A stretch of 64,000 nt of DNA from Bog-473 sp963791455 (GCA_963791455.1 CAWBSM010000003.1:434001-498000); one strand, 5' to 3'; positions 6,940 through 19,881 are shown, counted from the stretch's first letter. Notes: generated by a model from the letters alone, not told the origin. Translations and numbers: made by a program.

Positions 6940-8526
6940 GTGATCCATCTTTTGGGAGCTATCGTTCCCGTTCCGTACCCGAGTTGGCTGAATCCGGCCG
7001 ACAACACGTGGCAGATCACCGCCGCGACGTTCGTCGGACTGATGAGCCTCCCGGGCCTGGCCGTGCTCTATGCGTCGATCGTCCCCAAGAAGTGGGCGGT
7101 CAACGTCTTGGCCATGATGTTCGCCGGTTTCTCACTCGTGCTCATCGCCTGGGTGCTCTGGTCCTACAAGATGGGATTCGGCGCGACCTCGATCGGCGGC
7201 GGTGTGCGCAACGGTGTGCAGACGCAGTTGACCGGTGTGAGCGGGTGGACACACTTCTGGGAAAACTTCGTCGGCAAGCCCGGGGGCATCACCAACAGCG
7301 TGGGTGAACAAGGACAAGCGGTCTCCGCCGCCAACACCCTCATCCCGTTCCACTTCCCGACCGCGAGCTTGGCGTACTTCCAGTTCGTGTTCGCGGCCAT
7401 CACCCCTCTGCTCTTCCTGGGGAGCGTGCTCGGACGCATCAAGTTCTTCGCCTGGTGCCTGCTCGTGCCGCTGTGGTCGACCTTCGTCTACGCCGTGGAC
7501 GCGTTCCTGCTCTGGGGTGGCGGCTACTTCGCCCAGGAAGGAGCGCTCGACTTCTCGGGTGGGTACGTCATCCACATGTCCGCCGGCGTGTCCGGCTTCG
7601 TCGCAGCGTGGGTCCTCGGACCGCGCCTGTTGCGAGATAGACAGCACGCCTTGCCCAACAACCTGGTCATGGCGGCGGTCGGTGCGGGCATCCTGTGGCT
7701 GGGCTGGAACGGCTTCAACGGTGGTGACCCGTACTACGCCGGGGCCAGCATGGCGGCAGCCGTCATCAACACGAACCTCGCCACCGGGACCGGCGTCGTG
7801 GTGTGGATGATCATGGATGCCTGGCTCAGCAAGGAACGAAAGCCGACCTTCCTCGGCGGTGTCAACGGCATGATCTGCGGCCTGGTCGGCATCACACCCT
7901 GTGCCGGCTGGGTGAACGGGCGGGGTGCCATCTACGTCGGCGCCATCTGCTCGGCCGTCGTCTGGGTGTGCTGGAACTACCTGTCCAAGGTGCGGCCGTT
8001 CTCCAAGGTCGACGACGCCCTGGGTGTCGTCTACACCCACGGCATCGCCGGGTTCATGGGCGGCATGTTGCTCGGCATCTTCGGTGACCCGAACATGATC
8101 GAGTACGGCTGCGGTCACCTCGACGCCGCCGGGCAGGTCGTGGGCACGACGCCGGCTACATATGCCACGGGGACCGCCCACTGCGTGATCACCTCGGTCA
8201 ACGGGCTCATGTACACGGGCTCGGCGCACCAGCTGTGGGAACAGTTCCGGGCGGCCATCTTCGTCATCATCTGGTCGGCCCTGATCACCTTCATCCTGAT
8301 GAAGATCATCGGCTGGGTCCTCCGCGGTGCCCGCTACAAGGACGAGATCCTCGAAGTGGGTGACCTTGCCATCCACGGCGAGGAGGCGTTCCCCGACGAG
8401 GGATTCGCCACCCGCAGCGACGGCGCCTTCGCCATGGCCGGGGTCACCACCAGCCCACCGGAACCCAGAGAGGACTACCCGGTCTCCGGTGCCGAACAGA
8501 TACCCGATGTCGGCGGCGGGTCCTAG
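6940..8526 (+). CDS. amt: Ammonium transporter (Amt family)
   Basis: An 11-helix ammonium channel of the cytoplasmic membrane, 528 residues. The twin pore histidines are present: GGYVIHMSAG (His212) and TYTHGIAG-type YTHGIAGFMGG (His367). The acidic DFSGG before the first His is also conserved. I chose the GTG at 6940 because TTAGGAG lies seven bases upstream. The protein is longer than E. coli AmtB because of an extended loop around residues 85-115, an insert near 390-425 (VVGTTPATYATGTAHC) and an acidic C-terminal tail of about 70 residues. glnK follows 33 bases later; PII normally docks on Amt to close it. Expression is probably GlnR-controlled through the box at 6780-6817. Confidence 0.93.
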   Translation: MIHLLGAIVPVPYPSWLNPADNTWQITAATFVGLMSLPGLAVLYASIVPKKWAVNVLAMMFAGFSLVLIAWVLWSYKMGFGATSIGGGVRNGVQTQLTGVSGWTHFWENFVGKPGGITNSVGEQGQAVSAANTLIPFHFPTASLAYFQFVFAAITPLLFLGSVLGRIKFFAWCLLVPLWSTFVYAVDAFLLWGGGYFAQEGALDFSGGYVIHMSAGVSGFVAAWVLGPRLLRDRQHALPNNLVMAAVGAGILWLGWNGFNGGDPYYAGASMAAAVINTNLATGTGVVVWMIMDAWLSKERKPTFLGGVNGMICGLVGITPCAGWVNGRGAIYVGAICSAVVWVCWNYLSKVRPFSKVDDALGVVYTHGIAGFMGGMLLGIFGDPNMIEYGCGHLDAAGQVVGTTPATYATGTAHCVITSVNGLMYTGSAHQLWEQFRAAIFVIIWSALITFILMKIIGWVLRGARYKDEILEVGDLAIHGEEAFPDEGFATRSDGAFAMAGVTTSPPEPREDYPVSGAEQIPDVGGGS

Positions 8527-8559
8527 GCCTCGGTCACTGAGAACGAAAGGAGTTCAACA

Positions 8560-8898
8560 ATGAAGCTGATCGTGGCAGTCCTCAAGCCGTTCAAGCTCGA
8601 CGACGTCAAGGAGGTCCTCAAGACCCACGGCGTGCAGGGTATGACCCTCACCGAGGCCCAGGGCTTCGGGCGGCAGCGGGGTCATACCGAGGTCTACCGG
8701 GGTGCGGAATACGAGGTGGACTTCGTCCCCAAGATCCGCATCGAGGTGCTGGTGGACGACGGTCAGGTGGACGACATGGTCGACGCCATCGTGTCCTCGG
8801 CAGCGACCGGCAAGATCGGTGACGGCAAGGTCTGGGTCATCCCAGTCGACACCGTGGTGCGTGTGCGCACCGGAGAACGCGGGGCCGACGCGTTGTAA
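8560..8898 (+). CDS. glnK: PII protein GlnK, linked to amt
   Basis: A 112-residue PII protein, about 80-85% identical by eye to the copy at 4961-5299. The T-loop GRQRGHTEVYRGAEY keeps Tyr51, and the nucleotide-binding C-terminal GDGKVWVIPVDTVVRVRTGE is intact. It has a strong ribosome binding site (AAAGGAG) and is 33 bases behind amt, so the two are co-transcribed. By analogy with amtB-glnK pairs it should block the Amt channel when ammonium is plentiful. No glnD (as in actinobacterial amtB-glnK-glnD operons) follows; a terminator does instead. Confidence 0.93.
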   Translation: MKLIVAVLKPFKLDDVKEVLKTHGVQGMTLTEAQGFGRQRGHTEVYRGAEYEVDFVPKIRIEVLVDDGQVDDMVDAIVSSAATGKIGDGKVWVIPVDTVVRVRTGERGADAL

Positions 8899-8928
8899 CG
8901 CGCGTTCGGTCCGGCAGACGGTCGGTGA

Positions 8929-8956
8929 GGCCGGGGCGCGGCGAGGCGCCCCGGCC
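8929..8956. terminator. Bidirectional hairpin between glnK and phosphoglycerate mutase
   Basis: GGCCGGGGCGC (8929-8939) pairs perfectly with GCGCCCCGGCC (8946-8956), an 11-bp stem with a 6-base loop. It sits 30 bases after glnK and 23 bases beyond the stop of the convergent gene, so it can end both transcripts. There is no long U-tract, as is common in GC-rich actinobacteria. Confidence 0.7.
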
Positions 8957-8979
8957 TACCGCATTTGGGCGAGATCTCC

Positions 8980-9747
8980 TCAGCCGGCCGGCCGGTCGGC
9001 CTGACGGGCCACCGCGGCCGCGGCGGCCGCCGCGGCCGCCGGGTCACCCAGATAATCGGCGGAGCGCACCGAGAGGTCGTCGTCGAGGAGCATGCGGTAG
9101 GGGATGCCGGTGGGTATCTCGAGCCCCGTGATGGCGTCGTCCGCGATCCCTTCGAGATGCTTGCGCAGTGCCCGGATCGAGTTTCCGTGCGCCGCGACCA
9201 GGACGGCCCCGCCCTTCTCGGCGGTGGACCGCAGATCGGGCACGATGGCCGACTCCCAATAAGGGACGGCGCGGTCCACCACGTCGGCCAGGCACTCGGT
9301 GCGCGGCACGTCTTCCGGGTCGAGGTCCCGGTACCGGGGGTCGTCGGCGACGTCGTAGGGATTGTCCGGGCTCAGCGGCGGCGGAGGGGTGTCGTAGCTG
9401 CGTCGCCACAGCAGGAGCTGGGTCTCCCCGAACTGCCGCTTGATCTCCGCCTTGTTCTTCCCCTGCAGGTCGCCGTAGTGGCGTTCGTTGAGGCGCCAGT
9501 CGCGCCGGACGGGGAGCCAGCTGCGCCCCGCCGCCGCGAGGGCGATCTCGGCGGTGCGTATGGCCCTGGTCAGGACCGAGGTGTGGAGCATCCGCAGGTC
9601 CAGGGTCTCCTCGGCGGCCAGCAGCTCCCCTCCGGCCCGGGCCTCGGCTTCCCCGGCCGGGGTGAGGTCGACGTCGACCCAACCGGTGAACAAGTTGTCG
9701 GCGTTCCAGGTCGACTGGCCGTGGCGGAGGAGGACCAGGTCGAGCAC
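8980..9747 (-). CDS. gpmA: 2,3-bisphosphoglycerate-dependent phosphoglycerate mutase
   Basis: A glycolytic/gluconeogenic enzyme interconverting 3- and 2-phosphoglycerate through a phosphohistidine. The motif LLRHGQSTWN places the phosphorylated His at residue 9. LNERHYGDLQGKNKAE is the GpmA signature and VAAHGNSIRAL (His187) the second catalytic His. The 255 residues match the family apart from an Ala-rich tail (nine consecutive Ala near the end) encoded by a GCN repeat at about 9010-9045. I chose the GTG at 9747 because the RHG motif must be near the N-terminus and TACCAT (9755-9760) lies seven bases upstream, a leaderless layout; the longer in-frame start adds 25 unlikely residues. Confidence 0.9.
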   Translation of the reverse strand: MLDLVLLRHGQSTWNADNLFTGWVDVDLTPAGEAEARAGGELLAAEETLDLRMLHTSVLTRAIRTAEIALAAAGRSWLPVRRDWRLNERHYGDLQGKNKAEIKRQFGETQLLLWRRSYDTPPPPLSPDNPYDVADDPRYRDLDPEDVPRTECLADVVDRAVPYWESAIVPDLRSTAEKGGAVLVAAHGNSIRALRKHLEGIADDAITGLEIPTGIPYRMLLDDDLSVRSADYLGDPAAAAAAAAAVARQADRPAG

Positions 9748-9861
9748 GCCTGTGATGGTACGCGCGCCCCCGGGGCAGGGCTCGCACCCAGCCACTAGAA
9801 ACTCGGGCATGACCAGTGCCACCGCATCGACCGACCGTCATCATCCGGGAAGTGTGTCGAG

Positions 9862-10938
9862 GTGAGCCCGGCCAAGCGCGTCGTGGTCTGGGGCACCGGC
9901 TTCGTCGGCAAAATGGTGATCCCCGAGATACTCCGCCACCCCGGCTTCGACCTCGTGGGCGTCGGAGTCTCGAACCGGGACAAGGTGGGTCGCGACGTGG
10001 GCGAGCTCTGTGGCTTGTCGCCCATCGGCCTTCGGGCGACGGACGACGTTGCGGCCCTGGTCGCTTTGAAACCCGACGCACTCGTCCACTACGGCCCGAC
10101 CGCAGCGCGGGCGGACGACAACATCCGGGACATCGGTGCCTTCCTGCGCGCGGGCATCGACGTGTGTTCGACCGCCATGACCCCGTGGGTCTGGCCCGGC
10201 ATGAAGCTCAACCCCCCCGCGTGGGTGGACCCGATCACGGAATTCTGCGAGGCGGGAGGTTCCTCGTGCTTCACCACGGGCATCGATCCCGGCTTCGCCA
10301 ACGACCTGTTCCCGCTGACCCTGATGGGCCTCTGCAGCGAGGTGCGGCAGGTGCGAGCCCTCGAGATCCTCGACTACATCAACTACGAAGGCGACTACGA
10401 GGACGAAATGGGGATCGGGCGCCCGCCCGAGTTCACTCCGCTGCTCGAGCACACCGACATCTTGGCCATGTCGTGGGGCGGCACGATCCCGATGATGGCG
10501 CACACGATCGGGGTGGAGCTCGACGGCATCACTTCGACGTGGGAGAAGTGGGTCACCGATCGCCCGATCACGACCGCCAAGGGCGTACTGGAGGCGGGCA
10601 CGGTCGCCGCCATCCGCTTCACGCTGAACGGCCTGGTCAACGGGGAGCCGCGCCTCTGCCTCGAGCATGTGAACCGGGTGGGCACCGACGCCGCACCGGA
10701 CTGGCCGCGCGGGCACCAGGATGACGTCTACAGGGTGCTGATCGACGGCGTGCCGTCAATCAGCCAGGAGACGGCCTTTCGCTTCACCGACGGATCGGGC
10801 CGCGATGCGGCGGCGGCGGGTTGCATGGCGACCGGATTGCGGGCGCTCAACGCCGTGCCCTACGTCAACGAGCTGCCCCCCGGGTGGGTGACCGCCCTCG
10901 ATCTCCCGCTGATCCCGGGAGTCGGGACCATTCGCTGA
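9862..10938 (+). CDS. DapB-like NAD(P)-dependent dehydrogenase (2,4-diaminopentanoate dehydrogenase family)
   Basis: A 358-residue oxidoreductase with a Rossmann motif at the N-terminus (VVVWGTGFVGKMV, residues 7-19) and the two-domain arrangement of dihydrodipicolinate reductase relatives. GIDPGFANDLFPL around residue 140 is typical of the NAD(P)H-dependent amine dehydrogenase/diaminopentanoate dehydrogenase group common in mycobacteria and Acidimicrobiia. The true DapB catalytic motif is not evident, so it is not lysine-pathway DapB. A divergent relative lies at 61278-62369. The gene stands alone and its start is GTG. The physiological substrate is unknown. Confidence 0.7.
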   Translation: MSPAKRVVVWGTGFVGKMVIPEILRHPGFDLVGVGVSNRDKVGRDVGELCGLSPIGLRATDDVAALVALKPDALVHYGPTAARADDNIRDIGAFLRAGIDVCSTAMTPWVWPGMKLNPPAWVDPITEFCEAGGSSCFTTGIDPGFANDLFPLTLMGLCSEVRQVRALEILDYINYEGDYEDEMGIGRPPEFTPLLEHTDILAMSWGGTIPMMAHTIGVELDGITSTWEKWVTDRPITTAKGVLEAGTVAAIRFTLNGLVNGEPRLCLEHVNRVGTDAAPDWPRGHQDDVYRVLIDGVPSISQETAFRFTDGSGRDAAAAGCMATGLRALNAVPYVNELPPGWVTALDLPLIPGVGTIR

Positions 10939-11100
10939 GCCCCCGAAGCGATGCAGCTCTGAAGCGCTCGAGGGTGACGTCATGCTCCGCTCGTGGGGGA
11001 CCGGTGGGGAATAGGGCTTATATGGCCTACCTGGACCTTTGCCGCCGGCCTCCCTCCGGTTCCTCGTTGTTCGGAGATCCCGGTATCCTGCCTAAGGAAT

Positions 11101-11132
11101 CTTGACATCATTACACTCAACTTTGCTATACT
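11101..11132 (+). promoter_or_regulatory. dnaK promoter with HspR-binding HAIR element
   Basis: CTTGACA-N7-ACTCAAC at 11101-11121 matches the HAIR inverted repeat (CTTGAGT-N7-ACTCAAG) at 11 of 14 positions. The perfect -35 hexamer TTGACA (11102-11107) is embedded in its left arm and TATACT (11127-11132) is the -10, with a 19-base spacer. HspR, encoded four genes downstream, would cover the -35 and repress, giving a self-limiting heat-shock operon. The leader to dnaK is about 70 bases. Confidence 0.82.
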
Positions 11133-11209
11133 GGTCGGCAGCAACTGAGAGACTGATGGAACAACGCCAGCAGTAGTCGCAGAGACAGACAACGGAAGGA
11201 CTACAGAAA

Positions 11210-13062
<1,853 letters not shown>

Positions 13063-13066
<4 letters not shown>

Positions 13067-13710
13067 GCTTTGGCGGCGAGGCCCCGCCCGGGGAAGGGTC
13101 CGCCTTCTCCGAGGCCGATGCTGCGGAGGAGGCGGCTGACGCTGCCGCCTCCCCCGGCGTCACCCGGACCGATGCGGACCGCAAAGGCGACATGACCAAG
13201 CCGGGGAACGCTGGCGGTTCTGAGGACGCGCCCCCGACCGGTCCCCCCGAGGAGACCGACCAGAGGGAGCTGCTGGCGCGCGAGCGGGACGAGTACCTGC
13301 TCGCGCTCCAGCGTACCCAGGCCGACTTCGAGAATTACCGCAAGCGCATCGCGCGCCTCCAGCACGAACAGGCGGCACGAGCCTCCGGTGACATCGTCGC
13401 CAAGCTGCTGCCGGTCCTGGACACGCTCGACTTGGCCGAGGCCCATCTGAACGAGTCATTCGACGTGAGCGAGGACGCCAAGGCGCTGCGTGCCTCGCGA
13501 GCCATGTTGCTCGACATCCTCCTGAAGGAGGGACTCGAGCGCGTCGACCAGGCCGGCGTCCCCTTCGATCCCTCGGTGCACGACGCCGTCGCGCACTCGG
13601 TGGGTGAGCCCGGCGACGGTGGTGAGACCATCGTCGAGGAGGTGCTGCGCTCCGGCTACCGCTGGAAGGGGCAGGTGCTCCGCGCCGCCATGGTCCGCGT
13701 ACGGGGGTGA
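13063..13710 (+). CDS. grpE: Nucleotide exchange factor GrpE
   Basis: GrpE dimer releases ADP from DnaK. The 215-residue protein has an unusually long acidic, disordered N-terminus (about 70 residues). The coiled coil follows (EYLLALQRTQADFENYRKR is the family hallmark), then the beta-domain with GVPFDPSVHDAVAHS and the terminal VLRSGYRWKGQVLRAAMVRV. The ATG overlaps the dnaK stop (ATGA), so translation is coupled; a later ATG near 13192 would remove part of the acidic tail and cannot be excluded. Confidence 0.95.
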
Positions 13711-13718
13711 GCTGACTC

Positions 13719-14822
13719 ATGGCGGCACAGCGCGAATGGTTCGAGAAGGACTACTACAAGGTGCTCGGGGTGGTCCCGACGGCGAGCGACAAGGAGATCA
13801 CGCGCGCCTATCGGAAGTTGGCCAAGGAGCACCATCCCGACGCCAACCCCGGCTCGGAGGAGCGCTTCAAGGAGATCAGCGCGGCCTACGACGTGCTGGG
13901 CGACGCGGAGAAGCGCAAGGAGTACGACGAGGTCCGCACGCACGGCCCGATCGGCGGCTTCGGCGCGCCCGGCGGCGGCACGTTCCGCATGGAGGACATG
14001 GGTGACCTGAGCGACCTCTTCGGAGGTCTCTTCGGTGGCGGCGGCCGCACGCGCACCCAGCGCGGGCCCCAGCGGGGCGCGGACATGGAGGCGCAGCTGC
14101 ACCTCTCTTTCCAGGACGCCGTGCACGGCGTGACCACCTCGGTGAACGTTCCCCAGGAGGTTCGTTGCTCCAACTGCCGCGGCAGTGGGGCCGCCCCGGG
14201 TACGTCGACGCACACCTGCCCGCGCTGTGGGGGAACGGGCAGCCTCAACGACAACCAGGGCCTGTTCTCCCTCAGCACGGTCTGCCCCGACTGCGTGGGG
14301 CGGGGCACGCTCTTCGACACCCCGTGTCCGGTGTGTCGGGGGACGGGTACCGAGCAGAAGGTGCGCTCGATCAAGGTCCGCATCCCCCCCGGCGTCGAAG
14401 GCGGACAACGCATCAGGGTCAAGGGCCGTGGCGCGCCCGGTCAGGGCATGGCGCCCCCCGGCGACCTCTATGTGGTGGTCCACGTGGGCAAGCACTCGGT
14501 CTTCGGCCGCAGCGGGCGCAACCTGAGCATCACGGTGCCGATCACCTACCCCGAGGCCGCGCTCGGAACGACCATCACCGTGCCCACGCTCGACGGCAAA
14601 GTGACGCTGAAGGTGCCGCCGGGCACGCCGTCGGGCAAGGTACTGCGCGTGCGTGGCCGGGGCGTCCCGAAGGGTTCGGGGCGCAACGGGTCCAAGCCGG
14701 GCGACCTTCTGGTCAAGGTGGAGATCGTAGTGCCGACCGAGCTCACCGACGAGCAGCGGGCGGCCGTCGAGTCGTTGGCCGCCGTGACCGACGCGGCACC
14801 GCGTCTCGCGGTGGACGGGTGA
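13719..14822 (+). CDS. dnaJ: Hsp40 co-chaperone DnaJ
   Basis: A type I DnaJ of 367 residues that delivers substrates to DnaK and stimulates its ATPase. The J domain is residues 8-75 with the HPD tripeptide in AKEHHPDANPG. A Gly/Phe-rich linker follows. The zinc region carries four CxxCxGxG motifs (CSNCRGSG, CPRCGGTG, CPDCVGRG, CPVCRGTG, about 150-215), then the C-terminal substrate domains. Eight bases separate it from grpE. It is part of the HspR-controlled heat-shock operon. Confidence 0.96.
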   Translation: MAAQREWFEKDYYKVLGVVPTASDKEITRAYRKLAKEHHPDANPGSEERFKEISAAYDVLGDAEKRKEYDEVRTHGPIGGFGAPGGGTFRMEDMGDLSDLFGGLFGGGGRTRTQRGPQRGADMEAQLHLSFQDAVHGVTTSVNVPQEVRCSNCRGSGAAPGTSTHTCPRCGGTGSLNDNQGLFSLSTVCPDCVGRGTLFDTPCPVCRGTGTEQKVRSIKVRIPPGVEGGQRIRVKGRGAPGQGMAPPGDLYVVVHVGKHSVFGRSGRNLSITVPITYPEAALGTTITVPTLDGKVTLKVPPGTPSGKVLRVRGRGVPKGSGRNGSKPGDLLVKVEIVVPTELTDEQRAAVESLAAVTDAAPRLAVDG

Positions 14823-14826
14823 CGCG

Positions 14827-15219
14827 GTGAGGACCGACCGCGACGTCAACCAGGCCGTCTACGTCATCTCAGTCGCGGCCGAGCTGACGGGGATGCATCC
14901 GCAGACCCTGCGGATCTACGAGCGCAAGGGACTCCTCGATCCATCCCGTACGAGCGGCGGGAGCCGGCGCTTCTCGGAAAGCGACCTGGAGCGACTGCGC
15001 CACATCCAGGAGCTGACGGCCACCGGCCTGAACCTCGAGGGGGTGCGCCGGGTGCTCCAGCTCGAAGCTGAGCTCGCCCGGCTGCGCCAGGAGCTCGTGG
15101 AGGTGCGGGCCCAGGCGCTCGACGCCGTGGCGGCCACCCACCGCCAGTACCGGCGCGACCTGGTCCCGGTGCGCCAGACCCCGGCGCCCTACCGCGGCGG
15201 ACGCCGGACGGGGTCGTGA
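14827..15219 (+). CDS. hspR: Heat-shock repressor HspR (MerR family)
   Basis: A 130-residue MerR-type regulator that binds HAIR elements, using DnaK as co-repressor in studied actinobacteria. The winged HTH is residues 9-78: VYVISVAAELTGMHPQTLRI followed by YERKGLLDPSRTSGGSRRFS. A coiled-coil helix rich in Leu/Glu/Arg follows and the tail is basic. The start is GTG four bases after dnaJ. Its place in the dnaK operon and the HAIR site at 11101 support autoregulation. Confidence 0.93.
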   Translation: MRTDRDVNQAVYVISVAAELTGMHPQTLRIYERKGLLDPSRTSGGSRRFSESDLERLRHIQELTATGLNLEGVRRVLQLEAELARLRQELVEVRAQALDAVAATHRQYRRDLVPVRQTPAPYRGGRRTGS

Positions 15220-15247
15220 GAAAGGACAGTAAGGAAGGGATAGGCGA

Positions 15248-17736
<2,489 letters not shown>

Positions 17737-17758
17737 TAGGGCCACACTGAGCAGGGCC

Positions 17759-17796
17759 CGGGCGCGCTCACGGCCCGGCGAAGTGGCGCGCGCCCG
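17759..17796. terminator. Possible hairpin between clpB and the secreted repeat protein
   Basis: CGGGCGCGC (17759-17767) is complementary to GCGCGCCCG (17788-17796), a 9-bp stem with a 20-base loop, 22 bases past the clpB stop. It overlaps the last codons of the convergent gene. The large loop and lack of a U-tract make it a moderate candidate only. Confidence 0.35.
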
Positions 17797-19714
17797 GCGG
17801 TGGGCCAGTGTCGGAATGGCGAGAACGAACCGCCGGCACATTGAGAAAGGCCTGCACCGTCGGCGCGCCGTCGGTGGCCATGCCGACGACGGTTCCGAGC
17901 CCCTGTCCTGCCGCAGCGCCAGAGAACGGCGCGCTGCCGTAGTTGAAGAGCCCACCGTCGGCGGCCGTGAACCAGTAGCCGCCCCCGTCGGGCATGGCCG
18001 CCATGCCGACGATCGGCTGGTTGAGGTGGAGCGAGCCCGCCGAGCCGAAGAACTGAGCGTCGCCGTAGGAGAAGATGCCGCCGTCCGACGCCACCAACCA
18101 GTAGCCCCCGCCGTCGGGCGTCGGCGCCATACCCACGATCGGCTGGTTGAGGTGGATCGCTCCGGTCGAACCGTAGAAACCGGCGTCACCGTAATTGAAG
18201 ATGCCCCCGTCGGAGGCGACGAGCCAGTAACCGCCCCCGTCGGGCGTCGGCGCCATACCCACGATGGGCTTGTTGAGGTGGATGGCGCCCGTCGAGCCGT
18301 AGAACTGGGCATCGCCGTAGGTGAAGATGCCCCCGTCGGAGGCAACGAGCCAGTAACCGCCGGCGTCGGCGGTCGCCGCCATCCCCACGATGGGTTTGTT
18401 GAGGTGGATGGCTCCCGCGGAGCCGTAGAAGCCGGCGTCGCCGAAGTTGAAGACGCCCCCGTCCGTCGCCACGAGCCAGTAGCCGCCGTCATCACCGGTC
18501 GGGGCGATGCCCACGATGGGCTTGTTGAGGGGAGTGCCCGACAGGTCGCCAAACGAGGCGGCGTCGCCGAAAGAGGCCACCTTGCCCTGGGCATCCACCT
18601 GGTAGTAGCCGATCCCCCCCTGGCCGGACAGTGCCACGGCGACGGGGCTGCTCGCTGAGGGAGCGCTCTGGTTCACCGTCATCGTGGCGTCCCGCTCACC
18701 GAGCGCCCCAGGAGCGAAATACACGTCGACGGTACAGGCGGCGCCGACGGCGAGCGTGCCGCAATCGTTGCTCTCGGTGTAGTCGTTCCCGCCGGATCCC
18801 GAAAAGCTCGGGTTCTCGACCGTGTCGGGTGACCCGCTGACGTTGGTCAGCGTGACGGTCTGAGGGCCGGTGAAGTCGCCCAGTGTGACCTCGCCGAAGT
18901 CGAGGCTGCTCCTCGAAGGCGACACCCCGAAGAACCCGGCGTTGACCGGAGCACTCTGCCGTGATCGCGGACCTGGCCCGACGCCGTTCAGAGCGAGCAC
19001 GTCGAACGTGTAGGAGGCTTGCGGGCTGAACCCCGTCACCAACACGGAGTCCTGGGTTCCCGGCGTCGTGCCGAGGCCGGTGTACTGACCCTCCGACTGA
19101 ACAGTCCCGCCCAGGTACGAGGTGATGTTGAAGTTGCCGCTGAGAACGTTGCCGTTGTCGGCCGGGACCGTCCAGTGCAATTCGATCTGGCCGGGGGATT
19201 GGAGTGTTCCGTAGACCTGGGTCGGCGCGTACGGCGCCGTCGGCATGCTGCTCGGGGTCACGGAGGCCGTCTGCGCCGAGTCGGATCCGGGCCCGTTCCC
19301 GTTGGTCGCCGCCACCGAGAAGGTCACCGCAACGCCGCCGGTCTGGCCCGGGACGTCGTAGGTGTCGAAAGCTCCGGGCGTCGGGCTCAGATCGGAATGG
19401 GCTCCGGGCACGGCGGCCACGGTCGTCGATCCCGCCTCGGCGCCCCCGTGGTACCACTTGACCAGGAAGGACGTGATGGCGTTGCCGTTGTCGGCGCCCA
19501 CGGTCCAGCTCAGGTTGGCCGCCTGGTAGCCCGGCACGGCCGACAGCCCGGTCGGCGCGTCGGGCGAGAGGGGCGGACCGCCGCTGGCCGCCGCGCCGCC
19601 AAGGAGGAACGTGGCGGGGACGACGAGGGCCGCTGCCGCGGTCGCGATGGCCGGGCGCCAGCGCTTTTCCAACCATGAGCGGCGGTGAGCTGACGGGTGA
19701 GGTGGTCGGAGCAT
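17768..19714 (-). CDS. Secreted protein with two fibronectin III domains, an ASH-like domain and GYWLV repeats
   Basis: A probable exported surface or extracellular protein of 648 residues. An N-terminal signal peptide (basic region, then hydrophobic ATAAAALVVPATFLLGG) covers about residues 1-43. Two fibronectin type III-like domains (about 48-155 and 156-258) follow, then an ASH/choice-of-anchor-type beta-sandwich (about 260-365: SLDFGEVTLG, CTVDVYFAPG). The C-terminal third is six 42-residue repeats built on KPIVGMAPTPDGGGYWLVAS and DGGIFNYGDAGFYGSTGAIH, likely a beta-propeller. The ATG at 19714 was chosen because it begins the signal peptide and lies six bases after TACAGT (19721-19726), a leaderless layout. 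The repeat is frequent in Acidimicrobiia; its ligand is unknown. Confidence 0.8.
   Translation of the reverse strand: MLRPPHPSAHRRSWLEKRWRPAIATAAAALVVPATFLLGGAAASGGPPLSPDAPTGLSAVPGYQAANLSWTVGADNGNAITSFLVKWYHGGAEAGSTTVAAVPGAHSDLSPTPGAFDTYDVPGQTGGVAVTFSVAATNGNGPGSDSAQTASVTPSSMPTAPYAPTQVYGTLQSPGQIELHWTVPADNGNVLSGNFNITSYLGGTVQSEGQYTGLGTTPGTQDSVLVTGFSPQASYTFDVLALNGVGPGPRSRQSAPVNAGFFGVSPSRSSLDFGEVTLGDFTGPQTVTLTNVSGSPDTVENPSFSGSGGNDYTESNDCGTLAVGAACTVDVYFAPGALGERDATMTVNQSAPSASSPVAVALSGQGGIGYYQVDAQGKVASFGDAASFGDLSGTPLNKPIVGIAPTGDDGGYWLVATDGGVFNFGDAGFYGSAGAIHLNKPIVGMAATADAGGYWLVASDGGIFTYGDAQFYGSTGAIHLNKPIVGMAPTPDGGGYWLVASDGGIFNYGDAGFYGSTGAIHLNQPIVGMAPTPDGGGYWLVASDGGIFSYGDAQFFGSAGSLHLNQPIVGMAAMPDGGGYWFTAADGGLFNYGSAPFSGAAAGQGLGTVVGMATDGAPTVQAFLNVPAVRSRHSDTGPPPGARHFAGP
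17905..18615 (-). repeat. Tandem 126-bp coding repeats (42-residue units)
   Basis: Six head-to-tail units of about 126 bases encode the GYWLVASDGG repeats. The middle four are nearly identical at nucleotide level; for example the segment around 18110-18135 recurs at 18236-18261 exactly 126 bases later. The first and last units are diverged. Such similarity implies recent unit duplication or gene conversion and makes copy-number change or mis-assembly possible. Confidence 0.8.
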
Positions 19715-19875
19715 CGGGACACTGTAGGGAATGGCAGCAACCGGGATGGGGATCCGAGCGTTCTCACCGACCACCCTCGTGGGCGACGATGAAGGCAACT
19801 CCGGATGTCCGGCATTACCCCTGGTCCGAGGGGGATGAAACCGCCGAATTTACGGGGACCCATTTCGAGGAGGGC

Positions 19876-19881
19876 TACACT
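19876..19881 (+). promoter_or_regulatory. Candidate -10 element for the purA-purQ operon
   Basis: TACACT at 19876-19881 lies about 40 bases before the purA GTG, leaving a short leader that carries GGGGAG as ribosome binding site. No clear -35 is visible. I saw no purine-riboswitch-like fold in the short leader. Confidence 0.35.

Noticed and set aside
17905..18615. CRISPR-like array
   Set aside because: Units are 126 bp, contiguous and in frame inside a coding sequence, with no spacers or cas genes.
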